DNA of 32,371 nt from Promethearchaeota archaeon (GTDB lineage Archaea > Asgardarchaeota > Lokiarchaeia > Sigyniarchaeales > SOKP01). Both the position numbers and the translations under genes were made by a program. The notes beneath the pieces are model-generated. The model was not told where the DNA came from and searched no databases. It saw only the letters and a list, made by a program, of their open reading frames with translations. Location of the stretch: NCBI GenBank assembly GCA_014730165.1, contig WJIS01000185.1, positions 1 to 32,371 of the forward strand. The letters are read 5' to 3'. Positions 1-9,021 of this stretch are shown one piece after another (the stretch's first letter is position 1; each line of letters opens with the position of its first letter).

Positions 1-134
1 TACATTTATTCTGGAATACTTCTTTTGAATTAATAACTATCAAATGAACTGGTTTTGATATTGATGTATTCTCGCATATATAATCTAAAAAAAGTTTAAG
101 AAAAAAAAGTAAAATAAAAACAATAAAATTTCAG

Positions 135-1985
135 TTAAATTTCTAGCTCTTCCAACTTTTTTTCAGTTGGACAGCCTGTTTCCCAGTCCCAGCCCGCTTC
201 ATTGTAGAACTTTTCCAAATTATCTCCGAGATCCAGATTTACATTCATAGCTCCTCCACTGCTTAGTACATTTGTCACAATTTTAGGTAATTTATCATCT
301 TCACGTGAAATTCCAAGCATACAATTTATCAATCTTTTTAATTGGTTCCCTCTTTCACCAGCTTTTAGAGCTTTTCTTTTGTTTCCTAATTCCTTAAATC
401 CAGTCGCAGCTTCCAATAATCTTGCAAGATGAGTTTGTTGAATGTGTGAAAAATTACAAATAACTGAAGAATCCCATAGATTTGTTAAATTCCAATAAAG
501 GACCAACCCTTTTTCTTTTCCATCAGGATTGAAACGATCGCCAGTCTTTACTCTAGGAATTATTGCGGTATCGCCTTCAATATTGAAGATATCTGGTTTT
601 TCATGGCTCGCACCTACATTGCAGATCATATACGCTAAAGCCTGGATCGCATATGCTCTGGGATCATGCATAGGGACTTCTAATCCCTTAACGTGTGCAG
701 CCAATTCTGGATCCACTTCTAGTTTTTCTGCCATATGTTTAACTCCTTCAGCAAGAAGATCTCCGATTCCTTCACGATTTTTGATCTGATTAAGTAATTT
801 TATCATAACATCGGAATTCCCGAATTTTAAATCTTTATAAGACATATCCTTCAATAAGGGAGAGATTTTGTCTTTTGCAAGACCCTCCTCTCCAAGATAA
901 AGGAGAAAAGCTATACTCACTCCTGCGGAGATCGTGTCCATTCCTTCCAAATTACATATATGATTACATTCTAAAATTGGTTCCCATTCTAAGACACCGC
1001 ATAATGGACCAAATGACGCGGTTGTTTCGTATTCGGGTCCGTCAATTTCAATTTCTTTCCCATCTTTTTCTAAGATAGTAGTTCTACCGCAAGCTACGGT
1101 ACATCCTGCGCAATTATAGTTTAACACAGGATAACGCTCTTTTAAAGCACGTCCGGTTAATTTTTCGGCTTTAAAATCTGTGGAAGTAAAGTATTTATGA
1201 GGAACATCACCTAAAACCATCCCCATATCCATATAGCATAAAGTACCATAATGATTGAAGAAATTCAAGCCAAAATTCTGGTCCATTGCCATTCTAATAG
1301 GTTTTACGGTTTTCTTTATTTTATCCACATCTGCGTATTCAATTTTATTCGAACCTCTAATAGCGAGTGCTTTTAAATTCTTGTCTCCCATTAATGCTCC
1401 AAGTCCACACCTTCCCGCAGCTCTTCCTTCATCATTTATGATGCAACTATATCTTATACGGTTTTCTCCCGCTTTTCCTATACATGCGATTCTTAATTTC
1501 TCATCATCTAATTTATCCCTAATATCTTTAATGGTTTTCCTTGTATTGGATCCCCAGATTTGCTGTGCATCTTCGATGTTAATTTCTCCATTTTTAATTA
1601 CGATTAATTTGGGAGTCTTTGCTTTACCTACAATAACTATAGCATCGAAACCACTTTTCCGTAAAGCTACGGGAAAAAATCCACCTGATGTTGATTCACC
1701 CCAAATACCAGTAAGTGGAGAAATCCCAGTCACGCAATATCTACTACTTGAAGGAACTATAGATGCTGTAAGAGGACCCGTAGAAAAGATTAAGGGATTC
1801 TGTGAATCATAGGGATCTTGTTTCAATCGTTCAAAATCATCCTCTGAAAGTAAATCAAACGTAAGTTTTGCCGATAAACTTGCACCACCAACATAACCTT
1901 TTGCTATTTCTTCCTCTAGATTTTTTATCTCAATTTCGTTATTCGACAAATCAATATATCCAATTTTTCCATTATATCCAAACAT
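135..1985 (-). CDS. aor: Aldehyde:ferredoxin oxidoreductase (AOR family)
   Basis: Tungsten/molybdenum-pterin enzyme of the AOR family, which oxidises aldehydes to carboxylic acids with ferredoxin (or runs in reverse) in the cytoplasm. The N-terminus starts the typical FGYNGKIGYIDLS sheet. With track numbering the [4Fe-4S] cysteines are C295, C298 and C302 (NCAGCTVAC) with the distant fourth at C513 (SVICNF). Pterin-contact segments GRCGLGALMG (~195) and MHDPRAYAI (~442) are present. At about 616 aa it matches family length. The track opens at a GTG at 1994, but I prefer the ATG at 1985, because GGTGA lies 5 bases upstream and family members begin near this Met. It follows the alcohol dehydrogenase with its ribosome site overlapping that gene's stop, so the two are probably co-translated. 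The aldehyde substrate cannot be read from the sequence; other AOR subfamilies (FOR, GAPOR-like, WOR) are not excluded. Confidence 0.93.
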   Translation of the reverse strand: MFGYNGKIGYIDLSNNEIEIKNLEEEIAKGYVGGASLSAKLTFDLLSEDDFERLKQDPYDSQNPLIFSTGPLTASIVPSSSRYCVTGISPLTGIWGESTSGGFFPVALRKSGFDAIVIVGKAKTPKLIVIKNGEINIEDAQQIWGSNTRKTIKDIRDKLDDEKLRIACIGKAGENRIRYSCIINDEGRAAGRCGLGALMGDKNLKALAIRGSNKIEYADVDKIKKTVKPIRMAMDQNFGLNFFNHYGTLCYMDMGMVLGDVPHKYFTSTDFKAEKLTGRALKERYPVLNYNCAGCTVACGRTTILEKDGKEIEIDGPEYETTASFGPLCGVLEWEPILECNHICNLEGMDTISAGVSIAFLLYLGEEGLAKDKISPLLKDMSYKDLKFGNSDVMIKLLNQIKNREGIGDLLAEGVKHMAEKLEVDPELAAHVKGLEVPMHDPRAYAIQALAYMICNVGASHEKPDIFNIEGDTAIIPRVKTGDRFNPDGKEKGLVLYWNLTNLWDSSVICNFSHIQQTHLARLLEAATGFKELGNKRKALKAGERGNQLKRLINCMLGISREDDKLPKIVTNVLSSGGAMNVNLDLGDNLEKFYNEAGWDWETGCPTEKKLEELEI

Positions 1986-1994
1986 ATTATTCAC

Positions 1995-3344
1995 CTATTT
2001 TTTATATAAATCAATCAAATCTTCAATCTTATTGTCCCATGCTACTTTTATGACTCTTTTTACATTTTCCGGAGTAAAAGGGCGACTGGAATATAAACTT
2101 GTATTATCAATCCATGCTAATTCCGATAAATGATCTAATTTTGACTCAAATTCGGACTTTTCGATTTTTGGCATCTCAAGTTCCGAGATTGATTTTGGAG
2201 CACCTACCATATCCATAAACTTTCGAAGGTTTGATAATAAACTGTGCAATGCTTCTTCATTGCTCATATGAGCAAGTTCTGTTATTACCTCATGTCTTGG
2301 TTTTTCACTTAATTCTACTGCGAAAATTTCAGCAAGTTTTAAGAACCGGTCGGTTACTTTAGCTTGATATGCGATTGATGGTGCTAAAAATATCCCTACC
2401 GTTATCCCATGATGAATATGGAATACTGCTCCAAGAGAATGACCCATTGCATGTTCGATGCCGGCAGCACTAGTATTTATAAATCCTATTCCAGCTAAAT
2501 ATGAAGCCATCTGCATCTTCTCTCTTGCTTCCATATCATTCCCACGTTTGACAGCTCTTGGGAGATATTGTAAAATCATCTCAATCCCCGCGATATTCAT
2601 CGCATCAGTAAAGGGTGAACTGCCGATTAACACATAAGCACCTGCCGCATGAGCTAAGGCATCCATTCCTGTGCCCATTGTTAACCATTGAGGCATTGTT
2701 TTTACGAAATCTGAGTGTAATATTACATAATCGGGACAGAATTCATAAAGTGCCACAGCTACTTTCGAATGGGGTTCTCTTGTATCATCTAAGATCATCG
2801 CATTGAAAGATCCCTCTGCTCCTGTTCCACTAGTTGTAGGGATTGCTGCAAGAATATGAACTTTTTTCCGCAAACCGACATACGATGGTGGCATCATTTG
2901 ATTTACGTTAATTTCGGGTTTTTCATAATAAAGGAGAATCAGTTTCGACATATCAATTGCCGACCCTCCACCAATAGCTAAAAATACTTTTGGGTCAAAT
3001 TCTTTACATAGATCAATAGCTTTATTTATTTTACTTTTTGGAACTTCAGGTAATACCTCATCAAATATTCTACTATCAATATCCCGTTTTTCCTTTAGAA
3101 ATTTTGCGACGCGATCACCGAATTTTCTCAAATCTTTATCAACGATAATTAATACTCTTTTTTCGTCCTCGTTAAGGTAAGCTCCTAAATGCATAGTAAA
3201 ATCTGTGAGCGAATTAGTCCCCGTAAATACAGTCTTCGGAGTAGTTATCGGTAAATGATACCCCTTCATGGCATTTGACGCAGACTTTACATAGAGATTT
3301 CTAAGATTAGGATCTTCATACCATACTTTTTCTCGTTTTGACAT
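1995..3344 (-). CDS. Iron-containing (group III) alcohol dehydrogenase
   Basis: NAD(P)-dependent metal alcohol dehydrogenase that interconverts alcohols and aldehydes. In track numbering the Rossmann half carries the cofactor motif GGGSAIDMSK (~129-138) and PTTSGTGAE (~173-181). The metal ligands follow the FucO pattern: D232, H236, H302 and H316 (MDALAH and EHAMGHSLG...HHG), with the same 14-residue spacing between the last two histidines. Length (~450 aa) is somewhat above the usual 380-400 aa because of a longer N-terminus and C-terminus. The track begins at a GTG (3356). I place the start at the ATG at 3344, which has GTGAG 7 bases upstream. It is the first gene of a minus-strand pair with AOR, so aldehyde made by one enzyme can be used by the other. 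Metal type and substrate are inferred from the family only. Confidence 0.92.
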   Translation of the reverse strand: MSKREKVWYEDPNLRNLYVKSASNAMKGYHLPITTPKTVFTGTNSLTDFTMHLGAYLNEDEKRVLIIVDKDLRKFGDRVAKFLKEKRDIDSRIFDEVLPEVPKSKINKAIDLCKEFDPKVFLAIGGGSAIDMSKLILLYYEKPEINVNQMMPPSYVGLRKKVHILAAIPTTSGTGAEGSFNAMILDDTREPHSKVAVALYEFCPDYVILHSDFVKTMPQWLTMGTGMDALAHAAGAYVLIGSSPFTDAMNIAGIEMILQYLPRAVKRGNDMEAREKMQMASYLAGIGFINTSAAGIEHAMGHSLGAVFHIHHGITVGIFLAPSIAYQAKVTDRFLKLAEIFAVELSEKPRHEVITELAHMSNEEALHSLLSNLRKFMDMVGAPKSISELEMPKIEKSEFESKLDHLSELAWIDNTSLYSSRPFTPENVKRVIKVAWDNKIEDLIDLYKK

Positions 3345-3395
3345 ATTAAGACTCACTTGTGATTAATTACATTTTGCTAAGTAAATAGTTATTTT

Positions 3396-3409
3396 TTTAA
3401 ATATTTAAA
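3396..3409. promoter_or_regulatory. Palindromic TATA element between divergent genes
   Basis: The 14-base perfect palindrome TTTAAATATTTAAA lies between the divergent alcohol dehydrogenase and 7-TM genes. It is 52 bases from the dehydrogenase ATG and 74 bases from the preferred 7-TM start, so it could serve as a TATA box on both strands. The assignment is from base pattern and position only. Confidence 0.45.
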
Positions 3410-3482
3410 TGTCAAACATTTGATATCCCTTTTAAATAATCAAAGGTTATTTGAATATCTAAATATAGTAAGAAAGGAATTT

Positions 3483-4310
3483 ATGAGTATAATGATTGTA
3501 GAGCCATTCTTTCCATTAGTTATAAATATCATTAAACATAAGTTTAATATTATGGTTGTATTTGAATGGTATGAAATTACCTTATTTCTCTTTTTAGTGA
3601 TCTATCTAATAGTTACTCTCACACTGGCAATGCTTTTTTTGAAAAAGTATCTTGAAGTCAAGAAAATTGAATTCCTCTATATAGGATTGTTAGTTTTTAT
3701 ATTTTCTTTAGCAAACACAATACAATGGATAAGTTCATTTTTCTTGGTTGCATTTACAGGTCAACCTTTAAATCCTACTTTAATGTATTCAATACAAGGA
3801 TTTTCCGTATTATCATTAATCTTTGGATTTCTATTTTTTCACAAATTAATCTTAATATCCAAGTTTAAAAAGAACATAGCAACAACCTTGTTAATCATGA
3901 TTGTACTTTTTATTTCTGTAATTTACTATATAGCACTTTTTATTGATTATTCATTAATTGGAACATTGGATGCAAAGGGGTGGACTGCACTTACATGGAC
4001 ATCATTATCGAATATCTTGTTTACAATTGCGAATATATTGTTCTTTGTTACATTCTTGCTTTTTATATTACAAGCTTTGAGAACACCAGAAAAGAGAATT
4101 AAGCTGAAGGGAAAATTACTCCTAATTGCGAGCATGTTATTAGCAATTTCAGTTTCTTCAGCATTTGCTCTCGATTTCTTTCATGGGGCTGTTTATTGGT
4201 TGATGACATTTCTCTTAATTCATACACCAAGAATCGTTGGATTTATATTCTTTTATATTGGATTTACTTTGCCAAGTTCAATTGAAAGGATATTTCTAAA
4301 AGAGAATTAA
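3483..4310 (+). CDS. Seven-TM membrane protein, unknown family (paralogue of 16704 gene)
   Basis: I do not recognise a named family. The protein (~275 aa) is almost wholly hydrophobic, with about seven predicted membrane segments separated by short Lys/Arg-rich loops, and no obvious catalytic motif. The track starts at a TTG (3420). The ATG at 3483 is better supported because AGAAAGGA lies just upstream. The C-terminal third matches the 16704 gene: a small loop with S-I/L-I-G-x-L, then a Thr/Pro-Glu-Lys loop, KLKGKLLLIA versus LRGKLLMIA, and a closing segment ending in GF-x-x-P. The same signature recurs in a broken copy near 17.7 kb. It stands alone between a divergent dehydrogenase and a co-oriented RHH-like gene. 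The role is unknown. Confidence 0.75.
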   Translation: MSIMIVEPFFPLVINIIKHKFNIMVVFEWYEITLFLFLVIYLIVTLTLAMLFLKKYLEVKKIEFLYIGLLVFIFSLANTIQWISSFFLVAFTGQPLNPTLMYSIQGFSVLSLIFGFLFFHKLILISKFKKNIATTLLIMIVLFISVIYYIALFIDYSLIGTLDAKGWTALTWTSLSNILFTIANILFFVTFLLFILQALRTPEKRIKLKGKLLLIASMLLAISVSSAFALDFFHGAVYWLMTFLLIHTPRIVGFIFFYIGFTLPSSIERIFLKEN

Positions 4311-4386
4311 AAATTTCCTCTTTCTTTATTACCTATCAAGTTTTTCAAATCAACTATAATTGTGATCGAAGATCCTAATGTAGATA

Positions 4387-4406
4387 TGAATTCAAATTTA
4401 AATTCA
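4387..4406. promoter_or_regulatory. Imperfect inverted repeat, possible operator
   Basis: TGAATTCAAATTTAAATTCA is a near-perfect inverted repeat (6-base arms TGAATT/AATTCA around AAATTT). It lies just upstream of the TATA-like TTTAAATA that precedes the RHH-like gene. A DNA-binding protein of that type could regulate itself here, but in such AT-rich DNA chance is a real alternative. Confidence 0.25.
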
Positions 4407-4480
4407 TTAAAAAAAGTATAACATTTATTTAAAATTTAAATATGTGTATAACATATATAGTTCTATACAATTTAAAGAAA

Positions 4481-5050
4481 ATGAAACACAGAAAAGATCA
4501 TTTTATCGGAACTCGAATCAGCAGGAGTTTGTTTAAACCCTTAAATGAAGTGATTAAAAAGAAAAATTTAACCATAAGCAAATTACTTCGCAATGGAATC
4601 TTTCGGTATCTTATGTTTTTTCAACGAGAAGAAATGCAAAATAATCCTATGTTGATTATATCCAAAAATGAATTTGCATTTCTCCTTGGAAAAGTAAAAG
4701 AAGATGATTTGAAAGAATTAGCAGAATTAATGTTTGCAAATGGTGTGATAACACATAAATACCAGGTTGAGTTACTGTTTAAATCATCACAAGAAATTGG
4801 GATAACTGCGCGTGCTCAAATGGCATTATTGTCTAGAATCGTATTTTCAGGTGAAGGACAAAGATGGTTCAGAGAATTTTATTATAATTTTCAAAGAAGC
4901 AGAGTGACTATTGCCGGGAAACACTCTTTGAATCGAAATTTTTCAATTTTCTTTAAATATTATATTATTAAGTACTTAGAAAAATTTGGTTATAATCTAA
5001 TAGAAGAGAACCTTGAAGAAGAAAAGGTAAGGTTAGTACTTGATAATTAA
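4481..5050 (+). CDS. Ribbon-helix-helix-like protein with unknown C-terminal domain
   Basis: About 189 aa. The N-terminal 45 residues have the ribbon-helix-helix pattern: a short basic strand (HFIGTRISRSLF), then a helix, the turn KKKNLTISK, and a second helix (LLRNGIFRYL). The rest is alpha-helical and charged, with no motif I recognise. The track opens at an ATG at 4442, but that codon overlaps a TATA-like TTTAAATA, so transcription would begin downstream of it. The ATG at 4481 (MKHRKD) is the more likely start. It is probably a DNA-binding regulator. Neighbours are a 7-TM gene upstream and the first GH4 gene downstream on the same strand, about 47 bases away, so it may share a transcript with the glycosidase. 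Confidence 0.6.
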   Translation: MKHRKDHFIGTRISRSLFKPLNEVIKKKNLTISKLLRNGIFRYLMFFQREEMQNNPMLIISKNEFAFLLGKVKEDDLKELAELMFANGVITHKYQVELLFKSSQEIGITARAQMALLSRIVFSGEGQRWFREFYYNFQRSRVTIAGKHSLNRNFSIFFKYYIIKYLEKFGYNLIEENLEEEKVRLVLDN

Positions 5051-5084
5051 TAGAAAAATCTTAATTAATACAAATTTATCAAAT

Positions 5085-5100
5085 AGGTGAGAAAAATATT
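5085..5100 (+). promoter_or_regulatory. Shine-Dalgarno site deciding a non-ATG start
   Basis: AGGTGAG is followed, after six bases, by ATT (5098-5100) in the frame of the GH4 gene. No ATG, GTG or TTG exists in frame between the preceding stop (5062) and the internal ATG at 5152. Starting at 5152 would delete the NAD-binding strand. The site therefore supports initiation at ATT. Confidence 0.6.
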
Positions 5101-6405
5101 TCAAAAAACCAAAAAATAACCATAATAGGTGCTGGATCTCTTACATTTGGAATGGGAACGGTGGGAACAATAATCTCCAGTGAAATATTAGAAGGATCCA
5201 CAATAACTCTTCATGATATAAATGAAAAAAATCTTGAATTGGTACGCCAAGCTTGCGAGTCAGCAATTAATAAAAAGAAATCAAATTTTACTTTAGAAGC
5301 AACGACAAACCGTACCAATGCGATAAAAGATGCGAATTTTATTATCAACTCTATTGAAGTTGCACCTAGATTTGACTTATTGGATCAAGATTATAAAATT
5401 CCTTTAAATCAAGGATGTATGCAATTATCGGGAGAAAATGGAGGACCAGGAGCATTATTTCATTCATTAAGAGTGATACCTCCAATTCTTGATATTTGTG
5501 AGGATATAATGAAAATATGTCCAAATGCATTATTTATCAATTATTCTAATCCAATGACAAGAGTTTGTTCAGCTATTAATAGAAAATTTCCTTCTCTTAA
5601 ATTTGTAGGGCTTTGTCATGAGTTCTATCACTTTTTACCTTCTCTTTCCAGGATTCTTGATATTCCTATAAATCAATTAGATGTAGAAGGCTATGGATTG
5701 AATCATTTCGGTGTGATAACGAAGTGCAGAGATAAAACTAATAATGAAGATCTCTATCCGATAATTCGTGAAAAAGGACCAGAATTTTTTTATAATGTCA
5801 ATCTTTATGATGGGTTTAAGTTTATAGGATTCTTCTTAGAAAAATATGGATATCTTCCTTATACAACTGACAGCCATTACGGAGAGTATATTCCTTGGGC
5901 TTGGGATAAGGCAGACGTGCCGGCAATCCGTCAATTTTGGAAAGGTTATGAGGGAATGATGGGACAACAGTACCTTAAGTTGAAGAAGCTTATTCAAAAA
6001 GGAAAAGGTGCAAGATTGGTAAAACCTGAAAATGAGCCCGCAATCCCTATTATCGAAGGTATTTTAACAGATTCAAATTATGTTGAACCATCAGTTAATA
6101 TCCCAAATGATAATATAATTACAAACATACCGGAAAATATTGTTGTAGAATGCCCAGCATTAATAAATAGGGAAGGATTAAATGGGATTCCATTTGGAGA
6201 TTATCCTTTAGAGCTTATTGGTTACATAAGAGCTCAAGTTTCTGTTATAGACTTAGTTTTAGAAAGCATATTTCAAGAATCTAAAGATTTAGCATTAAAA
6301 GCGATCCTCATAGATCCGCTTGTATCATCATATAATCAAGCAGAAAGGATTTTAAATCAACTCCTCCGTTTACAAGAGAAGTATATACAAATAAAACTGG
6401 AGTAA
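5098..6405 (+). CDS. Glycoside hydrolase family 4 enzyme (alpha-glucosidase/galactosidase-like), ATT start
   Basis: GH4 enzymes hydrolyse glycosides by an NAD+ and Mn2+-dependent oxidation-elimination route in the cytoplasm. Read from the ATT at 5098 the protein is ~435 aa, close to the 441 aa paralogue at 11960, and begins with the dinucleotide-binding strand KITIIGAGSLTFG. The track's ATG (5152) cuts this strand away. Further GH4 signatures are GENGGPGALFHSLR, NYSNPMTRVC, the metal cysteine in GLCHEF (C173 in the extended numbering) and the metal histidine in YGLNHFG (H203). The CHEx tetrad is, as I recall the family, closest to the CHEV type of alpha-glucosidases rather than to the CN(V/I)P type of 6-phospho-beta-glucosidases. 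Substrate remains open. The convergent ArsR-type regulator lies 84 bases downstream. Confidence 0.88.
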   Translation: MSKNQKITIIGAGSLTFGMGTVGTIISSEILEGSTITLHDINEKNLELVRQACESAINKKKSNFTLEATTNRTNAIKDANFIINSIEVAPRFDLLDQDYKIPLNQGCMQLSGENGGPGALFHSLRVIPPILDICEDIMKICPNALFINYSNPMTRVCSAINRKFPSLKFVGLCHEFYHFLPSLSRILDIPINQLDVEGYGLNHFGVITKCRDKTNNEDLYPIIREKGPEFFYNVNLYDGFKFIGFFLEKYGYLPYTTDSHYGEYIPWAWDKADVPAIRQFWKGYEGMMGQQYLKLKKLIQKGKGARLVKPENEPAIPIIEGILTDSNYVEPSVNIPNDNIITNIPENIVVECPALINREGLNGIPFGDYPLELIGYIRAQVSVIDLVLESIFQESKDLALKAILIDPLVSSYNQAERILNQLLRLQEKYIQIKLE

Positions 6406-6489
6406 ATTACAAATAAAAAAATATACAAAATATCTTCATATTTTTTCTAAATTTACTATTTTAGTAGGTAAAAATTATAATTAACTATT

Positions 6490-7206
6490 CTAATCTTTAT
6501 CAAAGACCTTAAAGAAACGAATAAATTTCGTTGTTTCTGGATCAAATTGCAAGATTTCTTCTAATGGTATTAACGAGTTTACCATGAAATATGGTCTTGC
6601 TGGATTTTTATCATTATTTTCTCTTGCATCAAGCACATTTTTCATATCCTCTCTAAATTTTACCCATAAATCTTCATATTTTTTCTTACTATTCTCATCT
6701 AAAAAGAGAAGATCACACTTTGGTAGATTCTCCATATAATTCTTCTTAAATACGTCAAAATTAGTAATCTTGAATTTGAGAAAATCCTCGATTAATCCCT
6801 CGTAATATAAACTAGATAATTGGAATACATTTCTTAGGATCTCGAATAACCACTTATCCCTTATAACCAAAAAAGTCAGAACTTCTTTTTGCTCTTTTGC
6901 AGATAGTAATTTAATATCTTCCATATCCAAGGAAATCAGATTTTTAAAATCAGGTATGATTTCGTAAGCTTTTGCATCAATAGAACCCCTTGCATCCATA
7001 CGAGAAGTTTTGATAATACCCAAATCCTCAAACTTCTTCATATGGTGCGTTATTGTGGCTTTAGATCGCCCAATTTTCTCTTTCAATTGAGCAAGGCTTT
7101 GTTTACCGTAAACTAAGAGAATCAACATAATTCTCAGACAACTTACAGTATTTAAAAGCTTCATTACTTCGACTTTCAATCTCAACTTTTTTGCTACGTC
7201 ATTCAT
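6490..7206 (-). CDS. ArsR-type winged-helix transcriptional regulator
   Basis: 238 aa. Residues ~20-85 form a winged helix-turn-helix: CLRIMLILLVYG, then the turn and recognition helix LKEKIGRSKATITHHMKKF, then the wing reaching KAYEI. This is the ArsR/TrmB-like fold used by many archaeal repressors. No clustered metal-binding cysteines are present, so metal sensing is unlikely. The remaining ~150 residues are helical and unrecognised, and may bind a ligand or dimerise. The ATG at 7206 is preceded at a fitting distance by a TATA-like TTATTTAAATAA (7273-7284). It lies between a GH4 gene (convergent) and the histidine kinase block. Control of the sugar genes is possible but unproven. Confidence 0.82.
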   Translation of the reverse strand: MNDVAKKLRLKVEVMKLLNTVSCLRIMLILLVYGKQSLAQLKEKIGRSKATITHHMKKFEDLGIIKTSRMDARGSIDAKAYEIIPDFKNLISLDMEDIKLLSAKEQKEVLTFLVIRDKWLFEILRNVFQLSSLYYEGLIEDFLKFKITNFDVFKKNYMENLPKCDLLFLDENSKKKYEDLWVKFREDMKNVLDARENNDKNPARPYFMVNSLIPLEEILQFDPETTKFIRFFKVFDKD

Positions 7207-7272
7207 GTTTGATCCGGGTTAAAAATTAAATCCTAATTATAGAACTAGAAAAATGATTTATTAAACATTCGT

Positions 7273-7284
7273 TTATTTAAATAA
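7273..7284 (-). promoter_or_regulatory. TATA-like box for the ArsR-type gene
   Basis: TTATTTAAATAA is a perfect palindrome about 67 bases upstream of the regulator's ATG, leaving a leader of about 40 bases if transcription begins ~26 bases downstream. It is symmetrical, so it could also be bound by the regulator itself. Evidence is pattern and distance only. Confidence 0.4.
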
Positions 7285-7418
7285 TCAATCTTACATAAAT
7301 CAATCCAATCCAATACTAAAAACCATATAGAATTCAAAAAAATTTGGAATTTGATTTTATGAATTTTTCTTCTAAGAACATATGAATTTTATTTATTTCA
7401 AGGCCTTAAAGGATTAGC

Positions 7419-9011
7419 TTATTGTGAATTATTTGGTAGAACAACGGAAAAAGTACTTCCTTTCCCATATTTACTCTTTACAAATATAGCACCCCCATGA
7501 GATTGAACCAATTCTTTTGAAATGGACAGTCCTAAACCGCTTCCTTCTTGCTTTTTTGCAGTTTTTGATCGATAGAATTTATGAAAGATTTTCGATAACT
7601 CATCTTCTTTTATACCCATACCTTGGTCAATTATCTCTACAATTACTCCGTTAAGTTCACTTGTTTTTATTTTCTTGGTTGATTCTCTTATATTTATATA
7701 GATAGCCGAATTTTCATTTGAATATTTAATCGCATTATCGACTAATATTCTAAATACTTGTTCTATCCTTTTCAAATCAGCAAAAATCTCATAGTTTTCG
7801 TCATTACTCCAGTGAATATTAATTTTTTTTGATTTCCATTTAGGATTTAATTGATTTATAACATTATCAATAATATCTGTGAGGTTTACCTTTTCAAATT
7901 CCAATTCAATTTTGCCGAGATTAGCTTTGGTATATAGGAGTAAATCATCGATTAAATCTTTTAAAACATTGGTGTTTACCGCCACTATATTCCATAGATC
8001 TTCTTTCTGTTTTTCCGTTAATTGATCTTTATACATATTATAGGATTCGACGGATAAATTGATACTTGAGAGGGGATTTTTTAATTCATGCGAAACTATA
8101 GATGTAAACTGAGTTCTTAGCCTTTCAAATTTCACGAATTCCGATATATCCCTAATTTCGATGATTAAGGCATAGGGTTCAATCTTATGATCAAGATTTA
8201 TAAACTTAGGATGGATTTCTAACCATAATTCTTCCTTAATAGGTTCGACCACGATTTTCTGTTCAGTTTGTGTTTTCAATATATTCTGAATTGTTGAAAA
8301 TAGAATATTTTCATCACCTAATGAGTTGAAATTAACTGAGGGGATTAAGTTTAAACCTGTTAAATCATTGAATAAAGATTTAGCTTTACTATTGATTAAA
8401 AACACATTTCCATCTAACTCAATCACCAAAATTCCATCGGGGATAGATTCAACGAATGATTCTAACTGTTTTTTCGCTTTTCTCTGTTGAACCATTGATT
8501 TTTTTAAAGCTACATTTTTTTTAGATAAATCCCTCTGTAGATTTACTAACTCATTATTTAAACAAGTTAAATCTTCATACCAATCAGTTTCATCATTGGT
8601 TTGTTTACTTGTTATGAAACTGTTATCATTATAATATTTTCTCAATTCACTTATCTGTTCACTCAGTATCCCAATTAAATCTTTGAAAAACTCTTGATAA
8701 GTTAAATCAGATGAGAGAGTTCCCACAAAAATAATTTGTTCATCAATTAAACTACCTGCTAAATTGAGGGGAATTTTTTTATCATATGAATTAAAGAATT
8801 CTATTTCAAGGTTGAATTCAGCTCCATTCTCTTGAATTTTTAGGAGAAAATCTAGAAATTTTAAGAACCCATCAGAAGTAAAGACTTCCCGCATTGAAGA
8901 AATAGTTGAAGGATTACCAAAAACGTTGAAGTAATCATAAATTACCTCAGTAAGATTTCCGTCCAAATCAGAAATAAAAGAGATGCCTTTGGTTTTTTCT
9001 TTCGGATTCAT
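7419..9011 (-). CDS. PAS-domain sensor histidine kinase (partner of B12-binding sensor)
   Basis: 530 aa and soluble, with no membrane segments. Residues ~1-130 are a PAS-like or linker region, ~150-185 a coiled coil (NNELVNLQRDLSKKN), and ~185-290 a PAS domain (SIPDGILVIELDGNVFLINS). The HisKA helix has phosphoacceptor H308 in VSHELKNPLSS. The HATPase domain shows the N box (VDNAIKYSN, N426), G1 box (DQGMGI) and G2 box (GSGLGLS). It is therefore a complete kinase. No receiver domain or response regulator is encoded nearby, which is common in archaea. The start lies 10 bases after the stop of the cobalamin-binding gene, so the two are very probably co-transcribed, and the kinase plausibly reads out that sensor. 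Confidence 0.9.
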   Translation of the reverse strand: MNPKEKTKGISFISDLDGNLTEVIYDYFNVFGNPSTISSMREVFTSDGFLKFLDFLLKIQENGAEFNLEIEFFNSYDKKIPLNLAGSLIDEQIIFVGTLSSDLTYQEFFKDLIGILSEQISELRKYYNDNSFITSKQTNDETDWYEDLTCLNNELVNLQRDLSKKNVALKKSMVQQRKAKKQLESFVESIPDGILVIELDGNVFLINSKAKSLFNDLTGLNLIPSVNFNSLGDENILFSTIQNILKTQTEQKIVVEPIKEELWLEIHPKFINLDHKIEPYALIIEIRDISEFVKFERLRTQFTSIVSHELKNPLSSINLSVESYNMYKDQLTEKQKEDLWNIVAVNTNVLKDLIDDLLLYTKANLGKIELEFEKVNLTDIIDNVINQLNPKWKSKKINIHWSNDENYEIFADLKRIEQVFRILVDNAIKYSNENSAIYINIRESTKKIKTSELNGVIVEIIDQGMGIKEDELSKIFHKFYRSKTAKKQEGSGLGLSISKELVQSHGGAIFVKSKYGKGSTFSVVLPNNSQ

Positions 9012-9021
9012 ATAGATTAAC

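Noticed and set aside
1-134. AT-rich window start, searched for tRNA, promoter or gene remnant
   Set aside because: Nothing supported; only the 3' flank of the aldehyde oxidoreductase gene with A/T runs.
1255-1812. 185 aa plus-strand ORF with hydrophobic stretches
   Set aside because: Entirely antisense to the aldehyde oxidoreductase, whose motifs are unmistakable in the other frame; no ribosome site.
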